DNA of 31,209 nt from Chara braunii (taxonomy: Eukaryota > Streptophyta > Charophyceae > Charales > Characeae). A program made the position numbers and the translations under genes. Where the stretch lies: NCBI GenBank assembly GCA_003427395.1, contig BFEA01001030.1:232053-263261 (forward strand), read 5' to 3'. This document shows, one piece after another, positions 18,228-28,109 of this stretch; position 1 is the stretch's first letter, and every line of letters begins with the position of its first letter. Under the pieces are notes generated by a model that ran no database searches, was not told where the DNA came from, and saw only the letters and a program-made list of their open reading frames with translations.

Positions 18228-18249
18228 GGCCCTCGCATGAACGAGGGCC
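18228..18249. repeat. strong hairpin 2
   Basis: GGCCCTCG and CGAGGGCC form eight perfect pairs around a 6-base loop. Confidence 0.85.
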
Positions 18250-18441
18250 CTCCCGGCTATGTCACGTAGGAGTTAGAAAAACATAATCGAGAGACAACTT
18301 AGGACGATGCAGAAATAATCCCGCGAACTGTCGAGACGGACGTGGTCGCATTGTCCCTTCGCCGCTCTAGCCGGGTGCGCCAGCTATACATCCCGCGGTC
18401 CCCTACGACAGGATAGGTTTTCGCGGAGCACAACTTATCTT

Positions 18442-18469
18442 CCCTGAGGGGCTGTCACCACCCTCAGGG
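18442..18469. repeat. strong hairpin 3
   Basis: CCCTGAGGG and CCCTCAGGG form nine perfect pairs around a 10-base loop. Smaller hairpins follow within 200 bases, for example CTTGGC/GCCAAG near 18574-18590 and CGAAC/GTTCG near 18597-18610. Confidence 0.85.
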
Positions 18470-18699
18470 GCGTATCCCTACCGAGCTACTGACCCACGTG
18501 CGAAAGTTTTTACATGCAATTGCAGAGGTAGGTCAGCCGAGGGCGTTTGCTCACTCGCTGGAGTATAGGTACGCTTGGCTAAGGCCAAGTGGACCCGAAC
18601 GTTGTTCGTTCCCGAGGGCGCTGATCTCCTCGGTACGAACGAGCGTCGGTCGACTAGGACGGCCTCGACCAAACGCGAAATCCAACACATAATCCTAGC

Positions 18700-19347
18700 C
18701 CCTTTATAATCCCCTACTCATAAAATGAACGAAACCAATACATAACCAACATTTCGACTTGATGAGATGATATGCCAAGGTTATCATTTCCTGCCTACCT
18801 GACTGAAGAGACAATTATACCGTCATTCGAGGACGGAAGATCCGTCGCGCACGACCTCTACAAGTAAATACATGCAGATCAACAAGTGATCTGTTTCCTG
18901 GTCGATGTTTAAACTCCCGGTCCGACCGCACCGTCGTACCGCACGCATCTACTTGGAGGAGCGAATGACAATTTTGTTTGTCGCTTTGTCCTCCTAGGCA
19001 ATAATTACTCTCTTTGTTCCACGAACGACGAAGTAGCCATTGCCAACACCAGGTTACTTGGCGTGGGACTGTTTCGTCTTCTGTTACCCTGTCCTCGTTG
19101 TTCCGCTCGACACCTCTTCAAGTGTTCGGCCTTCGCTTTGTTTAGCGTATTTTTAAGTGGTTGATTACCCCTCAATGCATCAGCATGATAGTGCTATCAT
19201 CGGGGCAATCTAGATACTATCCATCTGGTTGGCCTACCTACACAAGGTCGTTGTTTTTTTTTTGTTATTATTACCCCTGTAGAGTCACATAGGCGTGACC
19301 CTACTATAAGGACAACTCACCATGACACCAGATTTGAGAGGGTGCGC
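18700..19347. other. no supported gene; small hairpins
   Basis: An imperfect hairpin lies at about 18954-19004 (GGAGGA...TCCTCC with GCGA and ACAA blocks), and a perfect one at 19185-19200 (ATGATAG-TG-CTATCAT). No coding evidence. Confidence 0.55.
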
Positions 19348-19935
19348 TTAGCCGGGATAAACCTGCCGGCCCTCATGGGCCTCAGCCTCTATCCGACCGA
19401 GTCGTGTTAGCTCATCGTCGTCAAACGTCAAGGTGGAGACACGTCCACCTCGCACAACTCGAACCTTCCGCGTATCATAAAGAGAAGCCATCCGTGAGGC
19501 GAGCTTCCAGACTATGGCGCGGAACGGCTGACGCATCCGGAAAAGGTGCGTGGTCGTGGTGTCCTTAATCCGGATGACGCCGTAGTGCTTCCCGGATAGG
19601 GTAATTTTAACGCTCACAATGACCCGAGAGAGGCATTGGAGGTTGCTTGCGCGATGGAAGTATAAGGTATATCCATGAACTTCTCTCGGAAGTCGGGCCA
19701 CATTGGCACGAACATCTGCGCGCGAGTTGGGAAAAAATCCCTGCCCATCACTGAGCAGGCCGATAAAGCCAATCCAACGTGTGGGTGCTCCATTTCGAAC
19801 CAGTAGTAATCGCTCCGCGCGCCGGATCACCTCCTCGTCCATAGTGTCGTGAATCAGTAGATACCAGGCCTGAGTAAGATCTCGCCGTCCGCTGGACATC
19901 TGCACACCGAAAGAGCCGCCTGTTAGAAGAGGCAC
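19348..19935 (-). CDS. unrecognised ORF, 195 codons
   Basis: I do not recognise this protein. It is of ordinary composition, with no low-complexity content, and is rich in Arg, Leu and Val. The middle part (PREVHGYTLYFHRASNLQCL, then SVKITLSGKHYGVIRIKDT) has the alternation of a beta-rich fold. The end is charged (TFDDDELTRLGRIEAEAHEG). A second Met twelve codons in is preceded by TTTCGGTGTGCAG, which looks like a 3' splice site, so this may be an internal or last exon. The ORF just upstream on the same strand overlaps its start by 13 bases in another frame. It could be a host gene exon or part of an unclassified element. Confidence 0.4.
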   Translation of the reverse strand: MPLLTGGSFGVQMSSGRRDLTQAWYLLIHDTMDEEVIRRAERLLLVRNGAPTRWIGFIGLLSDGQGFFPNSRADVRANVARLPREVHGYTLYFHRASNLQCLSRVIVSVKITLSGKHYGVIRIKDTTTTHLFRMRQPFRAIVWKLASRMASLYDTRKVRVVRGGRVSTLTFDDDELTRLGRIEAEAHEGRQVYPG

Positions 19936-20153
19936 TCGTAGATTTCACAAGCCTCTTCATAAAATGCGGTGACATCAAAACGTTCCGAGCGAACGGTATT
20001 AAATCTATTCACCCGGACCCGTTTCACATAATGAAGAAGGCTAAATGGTCCTTGCAGATCGTTCAAATGGAGTACAATATGGAGGAACATCCCCCTAACC
20101 TCAGGAATGGTCTCTACTCCCGGACACTCCTCGTGAACCACCACTAGGTTCAT
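19923..20153 (-). CDS. unrecognised ORF, 76 codons, upstream of the 195-codon ORF
   Basis: The frame contains VETIPEVRGMFLHIVLHLND and RSERFDVTAFYEEACEIYEC, is of normal composition and has no known motif. The open frame extends only about 13 codons beyond the ATG to an upstream TGA. It overlaps the next ORF by 13 bases in another frame. The two could be exons of one gene or one gene broken by a frameshift. Confidence 0.35.
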   Translation of the reverse strand: MNLVVVHEECPGVETIPEVRGMFLHIVLHLNDLQGPFSLLHYVKRVRVNRFNTVRSERFDVTAFYEEACEIYECLF

Positions 20154-20159
20154 GTCTTG

Positions 20160-21950
20160 TAATCCCGTGATGGAGTAGGAGGCGCAAAGTCATACAATAC
20201 GCTGATCTGGTTCAACCAAGAAAATATAACTCCGTGGTGGTTTCCTCACGCTCCCGTCCCAGAATCGTGGCGCATCCCGCTCCGAATAAACTTAAAGTAG
20301 GTTGCACACCAGCCTTCCTTTCCGTATCATGCCGGCGTGGGATCGTGTTGGCACCGCTAACTGATTAGCCGCCGCTTCGCGTGTGCTGAAAAATCGGAGG
20401 ATCACTGTCTCCGCAAGCATCTGAACAAAAACGAAGCGATAACTTTGTCAAAATAATTTTAGGTATACGAATTTCCATGTTCAATTTCCACTTCCCTTTT
20501 CGGGCCGTGATTCTTATGTCACGGTCCGACCGCGAAAGTAGTGCCTACTTGCACTTCTTTTAACACTAGTTNAAGCACGGGNTGGGCTTCTTGTGGCGCC
20601 AGCCCTCCCACGCGTTGGTGGCACCTAATATGGCCACCCGGCAGGGTACTAGATTCAGCCTCCCCTTTCTCTGAAAGCACGAGGAGGCGACTGCTCCAAG
20701 CTTCAAGACCCCCCACCCTCTAGGAAGTGGTCTGGAATACCCCTACCCCTCGCCCGAACACATTGTTCAGAACTCAGAAGTTGGGCAGGCTCCACCGCAA
20801 CAGCATGGTATTCCCCCGCATAAGCGGTCCGCTCCGAGTCGATAACAGGGCCGGCCCCTAAGGCAACGAACCCCCGCCTTGGATGCCTCCTAGAGAGAAG
20901 AAGCCTAGACCCTAGGTGCAGACGACCGCTCTATGCCTTCCCGACTAAGGGGCGACTTAGACGAATTGAGAAGAAAAAAAGGTAAGATATTTTGGACGGG
21001 CATAGAAGGATAGTGGTCGTTCGGGATAGAATGGGGAAATCCTTGGGAAGATACTAAGGTGTCTCCTTGTCTTCTTTCCTTTTAATTTTCCCACGGCCTT
21101 CATTCTTCCGGCACCCGTCCGTTCGCACTCCCGTTATTATTTTTGTTCCTCCTCTTTTCTGTCACATGCATTCAGGTTGAGTGGGAGAGAGGTAAGCATC
21201 CCCGTTATTATCTCGAGCAAACAATGCTGATTCCTTCTCACATGCATCCCCCAACCTACCTGCACAATCAAGAAAAGAAACAATCAAGAGATTCATCCAT
21301 CCCTCAAACAAGTCAACCCTTTCTCCACACGCATGACATCACACTCTCACTCTACCGTTTCCCCTGAATTCAAACCAAGGTCATGCAAGGTGTGGGTTCA
21401 CGTGGGTGTGCAAAGGAGCTGAGTCGCACTGACCTTGAGTGAATTTCTTGAAGGCTCACTCAAGAAAGCCAAGTATTTGCTGAACAAAATTCGGCCGCAA
21501 AACTCTCGTTGTGGCCACTCACAAGGATGGGTCACACCCTCCTTCAACCGCCACCTCTGATTCAGGCGCCGCTCACCAACACAGAAGCGAGCCCGCCGTT
21601 GAGGAGGGCATCACACTCTCAAATCCCATAGTCTCAATGTCACACCTTCCACCAAAGACAGCACCGATTCAACCCACCAAATACCAAGCCAGGCCACCAC
21701 CTGCCTGCCGCAATACTTGGTGGCCTCGGACCCAATCCCCGCTTACTCAGTGTGCCGCAAAAAAAATAACAGCGGCCTTAACAGTCCTTACAGGTACCGC
21801 ATGCCGCAACGTCCTCAACAAGACGATTGCCACACCCTTTCTATTACAAAGCGCACTTCCACCTTTGCGGTATCGTCCCTGCGGCAACGTCCAACCCCCC
21901 TTCTCGCAGTCGTGTGCAAAATACTGTCGCCACACAATCCAGTAGCACCC
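20160..21950. other. no supported gene; draft-quality bases
   Basis: Single N calls are at 20572 and 20582. Open frames (for example 21143-21367 and 21511-21945) are Pro/Ser/Thr-rich with long competing frames, and none is convincing. The sequence looks like degenerate non-coding or retroelement-derived DNA. Confidence 0.5.
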
Positions 21951-21953
21951 GCG

Positions 21954-22128
21954 CCGTACCGCCAAGAAAATCGGTGTTGCCGCTGCAAGAATTCGGCAGC
22001 GCTTCCGCTGTACCGCCAAGAAAACCAGCGCTGCCGCCGCACAATTTCGGCAGCGCTTCCGTCGTACCGCCAAGAAACCAGCGCTACCGCCGCACCGTTT
22101 CGGCAGCGCTTCCGCCGTACCGCCCAAT
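21954..22128 (+). repeat. three-unit ~55-bp GC-rich tandem repeat
   Basis: Each unit reads approximately GTACCGCCAAGAAA(A), a CAGCGCTGCCGCCGCA-type block, and then TTCGGCAGCGCTTCCG; a fourth unit is partial. Several frames stay open through it on both strands, as expected of a repeat without stops, so the ORFs here are not evidence of a gene. Confidence 0.85.
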
Positions 22129-22669
22129 CCAGCAGCAGCCTCAAGGCTACGGCTTCCCCACAGCCCGCAACACAGCACAGAAGGTGGGGCAAGAAGCTCC
22201 TAGCCTTTAGCTATGGCTGCCTCCTCCTTCCTCCAAGTGCTACTGCAGACCTCCAGCACTTCGCCTCATCACACCAGCAGCCAGCCAGCCAGCATCTACT
22301 CAAGTAGAATGCCCCAACAACATTGCCACAAGTGTGAGGCTGCTGGGTGGCAGGCTAGCTTTTATGTTTGGCTGAAGGCTGAGGGCAGCTACTTTGCCCC
22401 CAGCCAAATCTCGGAACAGATCCTGACCCTGGATCAAAATCGCGATCAAGGGTCAGAAAACTTGATATTCCCCAAGGGGAACCAAGTCCTAAACCTTGGC
22501 AGTGCATCTGGCCTTCACCCGCGGCCAGACGCAGCCCCGAAACGGCTGTACCAAGCCTTTTTCCAGCAGACTGTTGAAACCAACAATCTGCTATCTATCC
22601 ATAGTCCGGATGCTTCTAAACTTGCATCTCGACCGAGGCCGCGGCTAGATCCACGGCCGTTTTCCCCCC
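22129..22669. other. no supported gene
   Basis: The longest plus-strand frame (22213-22797) ends in a poly-Phe stretch translated from T runs and has no motif. Nothing else is seen. Confidence 0.5.
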
Positions 22670-22738
22670 TTTTTTTTTTTCTAACTTCTTCCCCTTTTTT
22701 TTTTTTTCCTTTTCGTTTTTTTTTTTTTTTTTTTTCGT
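22670..22738. repeat. interrupted poly(T)
   Basis: Several T runs are separated by short CT/C interruptions. A poly(A) tail of a minus-strand retrocopy is possible, but no source is recognisable. Confidence 0.85.
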
Positions 22739-23042
22739 TTTTCTATTGCAGGGGCAGCTCGTCGTTTGGAAACGAACGAGCAGGCTCCCCTCCCTAAGTC
22801 ATTTCACAGAGTCGGACTAGAGTCAAGATCAACAGGGTCTTTTTTCCTCCCCTTAGCCCTGCGCCCGTACCCGGACGTCTTCGGCGCCAGGTTCGGGCGC
22901 GCAGGCGAAAACTGCAGCCCGTTTCTTAGAAACCCAACGGGCGCAGTGCTGGCCCCTCTCTCTCTCTCTCTCAGACGAACCCCCCCCCGCGACATACCTG
23001 CATACAGCCGTATTTATGCGGCTGGTTCATTTCGCTGGCCCT

Positions 23043-23091
23043 CTGTCGAGGCTCAGCCTCCTGATGAGTTGGTGGAAGTCCAACGAAACAG
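23043..23091 (+). ncRNA. hammerhead ribozyme, type III, copy 2
   Basis: All elements are intact. Stem III 5' strand CTG (23043-23045) is followed by UC (23046-23047) with cleavage after C23047. Stem I is GAGGC/GCCTC (23048-23052 with 23056-23060) with loop TCA. The core CTGATGA is at 23061-23067. Stem II is GTTGG/CCAAC (23068-23072 with 23080-23084) with a 7-nt loop. GAAA is at 23085-23088, and stem III 3' strand CAG at 23089-23091. Stem II differs from the copy at 6704 at two positions and stays paired, which supports real structure. A 3-bp stem III usually needs a dimeric RNA to self-cleave, as in retrozymes and Penelope-like retroelements. A hairpin (AGCCG/CGGCT, near 23006-23023) lies upstream and a perfect palindrome lies downstream. 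Confidence 0.88.
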
Positions 23092-23106
23092 TCGGGCACA
23101 GTCACC

Positions 23107-23129
23107 TCCCGTTCGTTTGAAACGAACGG
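23107..23129. repeat. 23-bp perfect palindrome after hammerhead 2
   Basis: CCCGTTCGTTT and AAACGAACGGG flank one central G. A related imperfect copy (CTCGTCGTTT...AAACGAACGAG) lies near 22757-22779, on the other side of the ribozyme. Confidence 0.85.
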
Positions 23130-23367
23130 GTGTGCTCACCCAAAGCAGAAAAAAAAAAGAAAAAATCTAACTAAAATCTAAGAAAAAATCTAACAAAAAA
23201 ATCTAAACAAATCTAATAAGGAAACGAAAGAAAAAAAGAAAAAAGAAAAAGTCTCCAAAAAAAACAGTCACCCGTTTCTTCGGGCGCCTGTATGTTCGTG
23301 GGGACCCTAAGTCCCCTTCACTCCTCGCGGCGCCATCTGGCGCTTTAGTTTGTTTGTTTGTTTGTTT

Positions 23368-23399
<32 letters not shown>

Positions 23400-23769
23400 C
23401 TTCCAGTTTGTTTTTTTCTTCAACTGTTGGCTTAGGCCAACGGTCGCGTCGTTTCGTCCGTATGACCCCAACCAGCAAAAGCAAAAAAAAAGAGAAAAGA
23501 AAAACCAAAAAAAGAAGGAGAAAAACTCCTTACCTCGACGTTGCTATTCCCTCCATTGCGCCCGTACCTGGTTGCTTATGCGTCCAGCTACCGGACAGGT
23601 AAGTTTTTTTTTTTTTTTTTTTTTTTTCCAAAGAAGAAAATTCGGCCATTTCTCGGACTATGCATGTCATCCTCACGCAGGGGCCTTTTCACCCTGGCGC
23701 GGCTGCGCGATCTCGAAGATCGCACGGCCAGAAATCGGCCGCACCCCTTGTCAATTTGCGGGCTGCTCC
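23130..23769. other. homopolymer-rich, no supported gene
   Basis: A-rich (23150-23265) and T-rich tracts (pure T at about 23371-23399 and 23606-23627) alternate. A GTTT repeat precedes the first T run. Open frames through these are Lys/Phe runs and are artefacts. Confidence 0.6.
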
Positions 23770-23865
23770 AAAAGGAGCTAGCCCGGTAGTGCAGGTTGTT
23801 AGGTTCGATCCCTATGTCTGCAGAGTAGTAATCTGGCGACGGTACCTACTGGGCTAGCTCCTTTT
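23770..23865 (+). ncRNA. possible small structured RNA: 20-bp hairpin with T-loop-like arm
   Basis: Positions 23770-23789 pair with 23846-23865 over twenty bases with a single G.U pair. Inside, TGCAG (23790-23794) pairs with CTGCA (23818-23822), enclosing TAGG/CCTA with a 7-nt loop TTCGATC that matches the tRNA T-loop consensus TTCRANY. The 3' arm ends in TTTT, a pol III terminator-like run, and GGAGCTA/TAGCTCC could act as a 7-bp acceptor-like stem. The arms are not placed as in a tRNA, because about 30 bases lie between the T-like arm and the 3' stem. It may be tRNA-derived, or simply a small MITE. Confidence 0.45.
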
Positions 23866-24430
23866 CACATCAGAAAAGCAGCGGCCCTTCCATATGAAGG
23901 GCTTCTCGTGCCTAGCAGGCCCCTTGCTAACGCCTAGCAGGCTATGCCTTCTAAGCCGGCTTGCTGCCGTGGCTGGCAGGCGGGGTCGGCGGCCGACAAC
24001 TTTAACAATGTCGTACTCAGCCGGCCTCGACGCCTTCGCCCCCGGGTCCTTGGCGCAAAAGCCGTATGGACCCTAAGCCATCCCTTCACGCCGCGGTCCA
24101 TCTTGCCACGACGACCCCTTCTTGGCCCGCTTAGGCCGTGAATCGCGCGGCTTAACAACCGCGCGACCTTATTAGAGGTAGAGTAGGCTCAACTTTAGTT
24201 TCCCCACGACTGCACACCAGCGCGGCCTCGTCGAAACCCGCGGACAAAAGTGTCGACCCCCGTTAGCCCGCACGGATGTCAGTGTCGTCCTGCGTCGACG
24301 ACGTCAGGTTCAAAAAGTTCAAGTCTTTCAGTCATAGCGCTGGTCTGGATAAACTCTGGCAACGTCAATCTCATCAAGTCTTCTAATTAAGTCAGAAGGT
24401 CAGACAGTGTCCGACGTTGAAAAACACGGG
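23866..24430. other. no supported gene
   Basis: GC-rich with short competing frames; nothing recognised. Confidence 0.5.
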
Positions 24431-24481
24431 CAGATACCCTTGTCAGGGTTTCTGCCCCGACACCACAATAGGTGGGGCAAA
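24431..24481. repeat. two adjacent hairpins
   Basis: CAGATACCCT pairs with AGGGTTTCTG (nine of ten) around TGTC. It is followed directly by TGCCCC-GA-CACC pairing with GGTG-GGGCA around a 6-base loop. No function is assigned. Confidence 0.7.
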
Positions 24482-24739
24482 CCTCCCACAGAGGCCTTGG
24501 CGCGGATTACGGGTTGCAATCCCGCCTGCTGCCTTCCTCTCAGAACCAATGGACTAGACTTAGAGGGAGAAGGGCAGAAGAAGAAGCATTTAGTCTCTCA
24601 GATGCAAGAAGGGTGCTCTCAGACTCGCCGGAGAGGGCCTTGGTATCTTCAGCGCCTAAGGGCCCCGCAATGATGGCCAAGTGTAACAGCTTGGTCCCCC
24701 AAAGTCCAACTGCCGAATTCAACCCTCCTGACGAACTCT

Positions 24740-26330
24740 TAATTTGCACCAGTAGCCCCCTGTCGCCACTACTCCTCCAAGCTGCGGCAGCAGCCTTCCT
24801 ATCTGCCCGGCCACCTTCCCTGAACTGTCGCCGCAGCCTCCTTCCTAGCCCAACTGCAGCTATATGGTAGCCTGAAGCATCCTGTAGCAATCAATGGGGA
24901 CCAGCAGCAGTATGCAGCAGCCTCCCTTGCAGCCTCACCGGGCCCCCCATACCTTACCTGAGCAGCAACTCAACACCCCGCTGAGCTCCCAAAGGGAACT
25001 CAGAGTGCACAGAGGGCTGGTGTAACAAGGTCGCGCACACCGCAGCCACTCCTGCAGCAAGGCACAACACGATCAACAACGCAGTGCTGCTTCAACGATC
25101 CCAGTAACCAGTGGCAAGCACAACAGCCGTTGCAGATAGAAATACCGCTGGCTCGCCCAGTAACAGACCAACACCAGGTATCGTAGGCCAGAATGCACAG
25201 TGCGGAGCGTTCCTCAAACACACAGTGCCGGTAGTAGCCTCTCTCGCAGCTCTACCATCCTCAGACTTGGTGCAGCAGCCTCTCCCTGCGGCCCAAACAC
25301 TCCCCTCACACTACACCTTTGTTCCCCAACACGGTGCAACAGTCATATAGCTCCCAAATAGTTGCAGTCGGTCACTGCAGCAATCAGCAAGCCCAGCAAC
25401 TGCTATAGTGGAGAATGCGGTCACGGATATGCAGCAAGGAACACAACTTATAAAGCCGCACAGGGTGGGGCACCGGCTTAACTGCACAGCGATGCGCAGC
25501 GTCAGTAGCGACAACAAACGTTGTTTAAATGAACAAAAATGAGCACACGACTGTGAAGCAGCACAGGTGCTACTATGGTTAGAATGCCCAGTAGCAGTGG
25601 CGTTGGCAGTACCCATGGCAGTCTTGTGCCTAGTCAACCAGGCCCAATCACAACAACTATACCTCCACCTCCCGAATCCCTTCCCCTTTCAATAAGGCTC
25701 ACCAACCTTGTCGAGCTTGTGGTCCGGAGTGTGTTGGCCACGGCTTAAACCCGACTGTGGATCAAAACACAACTCTCGCTCATGCTACAGCAACCCACAG
25801 TGTGGCCTAGCGAACTACTCAGCGAGTGACATGCCCACCTCAAGTGTCCTTCTTCATCATATAGAGGTACACGACGAACTGGGCAGCGAAGCGCAGGGGA
25901 AAAGCAACAAGCACGGTAGTGCAGCGGGCATACGATAGTCTGTACAGTCGTACCAGGTAGCAGCACAACAATCTGCAGTAAAACACAACAACCGCCTATC
26001 CCAGCCATACGCAGGAGCCTTGGCAATCAAGGCGTGCATCACCAGGCATGGCCCTGGCAGTAGCGCACCAACTGTGTCTAGTCGCCCGACAGCCACAACT
26101 ACCCTTAGCCGCCCTCGCCAGCAAAGCTCGGCCATCCACCTTCGTTCCGAACTTATGTGAGCCGCAGTCAACTTCCACAGGCTGGCTCACCTTCGGCAGT
26201 CAAGTAAGGTGCCTTCTGTGCCTCCCGCTTTCTCCCATCCGTTGGCGCTCAGCGCAAGACTACTGCTACACAACCATTGGCAGTAGCTGGCTGTTGATCA
26301 CATACCCCGTCAGCGTCAGCAGCAGCAACC
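24740..26330. other. CAG/CAA/GCA-biased, gene-free stretch
   Basis: Over about 1.6 kb CAGCA, GCAGC, CAACA and CAGT words are strongly over-represented by eye, but stop codons break every frame at short intervals. It could be an old Gln-rich coding sequence or decayed triplet-repeat DNA. I see no protein motif. Confidence 0.5.
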
Positions 26331-27164
26331 CAGTGCATGAAGATGTCGACCCCGTAGACCATAAGACCAGGCGTGTGCCTCGCATCATCAACCTCCCCTC
26401 GCCCTTTTCTCTTTCTTAGTCTTCAATGCGCCCACACTTATCTGCCTTCTCCTACCGATAAGATGAGTAGAATCGGAATGAATCTTCCGTTAGAGTACGG
26501 GCAGGTGCATTCACGCTACCTTGCGCGACTCATACTCCCCACACTACCGAATCCGCTCTCCAACTTCTCGATCCAACCTCCCCTTCGGGTTCACTAACCT
26601 TCAAAACCCCAGTTTAGGCTCCTCCCTTCCTCAAATCCGTAAAGAAACGAGCAAGACAATCGTTTCTTCCCTTTACCGTATCCGCTTCCACCATAGCCCC
26701 GCACACCTTCTTTTCTTCGTAACTTCTATCACGGCTCTCCTCGCTTCGATCCAACTTCGGATCTGGGGTTGCCCGCCCTGAAAACCCCCGGATCACCTCT
26801 CCTTCTTCCCAGAACCTCCCTCTATCAACAACGCTCCGCCCTCTCTGCTGCGCCTGAGTTCGCAGTTGCAATCTCCCCTTCCTTTCAGCTGAACCTGGCA
26901 AGGCCTACATCCAGGTTCATCCGCCCTTGTTCTCTCCCTCTCTGCTTTACCTCCTTCGGGTCCTGGTCGGTCGCCAGCTCCGATTCTCGACACAACACGC
27001 CCATAATTTTCTTCCCCCTTTTTAGTGTTTGTTGTCTCAGTTCTCTCTCCTCCACTTTCCCTTGCCTGGTTAATCGTTGTGTTCCAACAGCAGCCAACTG
27101 CGCAACGTCCGTTTTCGTCAAGAAGCGACAACTAGAATTTGAGGAAAGGAACACATGCGCCCGG
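26331..27164. other. no supported gene
   Basis: C/T-rich sequence with several mutually overlapping frames on both strands, none with a motif. Confidence 0.5.
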
Positions 27165-27255
27165 GTTCTCTTTGCTTTTATGCGTGCCGCCTTTCCGCAG
27201 AGGGTATGCTAATCTTCTCTGTATCGTTCCAATTCTAACGGATGTCCCGAAGGAC
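27165..27255 (-). pseudogene. U6 snRNA-like sequence (variant or pseudogene)
   Basis: Read on minus from 27255, the sequence starts with the plant-type 5' stem-loop GTCCTTCGGGAC, then CATCC, then AATTGGAAC. It continues with GATACAGAGAAGATTAGCAT, which includes the invariant ACAGAGA box and the AGC triad. U6 forms the catalytic centre of the spliceosome with U2. After that point the match weakens: CTCTGCGGAAAGGCGGCACG replaces the usual CCCCTGCGCAAGGATGACACG, so the internal stem-loop is altered. The 3' end lacks the oligo-T expected of a pol III transcript. No TATA-like box is evident about 25-30 bases upstream. It is therefore most likely a truncated or retroposed copy rather than a functional gene. 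Confidence 0.85.
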
Positions 27256-27960
27256 TACTAGGCCACACTGGCTCACAGCTCCTACGCCGGGCCCATCAAT
27301 GGAACGTCACCGTAATCCCATCCTTCTCGCCCAGGTCCGACTGTAGTCCGCATGCCCAGCCCCAAAAAGGGGTGAAACAAGTAAGTCAGCAAGAAGCAAA
27401 AAAAAGGGAAAGAAAAAAAAAAAAAGGAAAGGCAAAAAAAAGAAAATGAAACAAGCTACAGGAACGGCTATTAAGGGAGATAAGGGGCAGCTAGCACCTG
27501 GCCGGTCCTCGCGCTTCGTGCCCATCATCGCACCTACCAGCAAAAGCTAAGGGGGATAGCCCTGGCGACCCTCCACCCCTCGACTTTCTCCTCACCGCTC
27601 CGCTGCCTGCTGGCCTTGATCCCCGCGCCTCTACTATAACAGTCCGGTATTGTAACCTATAGGGCTAAGCCCCAGCTTGGAACTAATTGGCACGGATCCC
27701 CATATAAGGTGGTGCAGCCTGATGCCTGAGACTAAGGGAGCACGATGGGCCTCGCCTCCACCTACGACCAGACGTGAGGCTGCTAAGCCCCCACGCCGGC
27801 CTCCCAAAGCTGTGTCGTGGCCACCCCGCGCACCATCCTACGTACCAAACCCCGCTACCGGCCACATACGGTGAATAGGGGTCAACTAGTTAATCCTTAG
27901 TCGATATGACAATAGAAATTAGGCCGGTTGACTATACCAGTTACATAATTAAATACATAG
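27256..27960. other. no supported gene
   Basis: Mixed sequence with an A-rich tract at about 27396-27450. Nothing recognised. Confidence 0.5.
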
Positions 27961-28109
27961 GTGAAATCACCCGCACGCCTTAAAACTGTGCGCCCACTCA
28001 CCCTCTATCCTGGTCAACCTCCTGGCCAAGGGCAGGTCACAGATACGGTCGGGCCTCGTGCGACACACTCAGAGTTTAACCCAAACTTATTTTCTGTCAC
28101 TTGCAAAAC

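Noticed and set aside
21511-22307. Overlapping 143-196-codon frames on both strands at 21.5-22.3 kb
   Set aside because: They depend on a GC-rich tandem repeat that leaves several frames open, and no motif is present.
22213-22797. 194-codon plus-strand frame
   Set aside because: Its last third is poly-Phe from T runs, and the start has no recognisable domain.
23803-23813. tRNA gene from the GGTTCGATCCC B-box-like sequence
   Set aside because: No A box, D arm or anticodon arm at tRNA spacing; only the T-arm and an outer stem can be drawn. It is kept only as a possible tRNA-derived hairpin.
26613-27212. Frames of 95-147 codons on both strands before the U6-like sequence
   Set aside because: Three or more frames compete on opposite strands, the composition is biased and no motif is seen.
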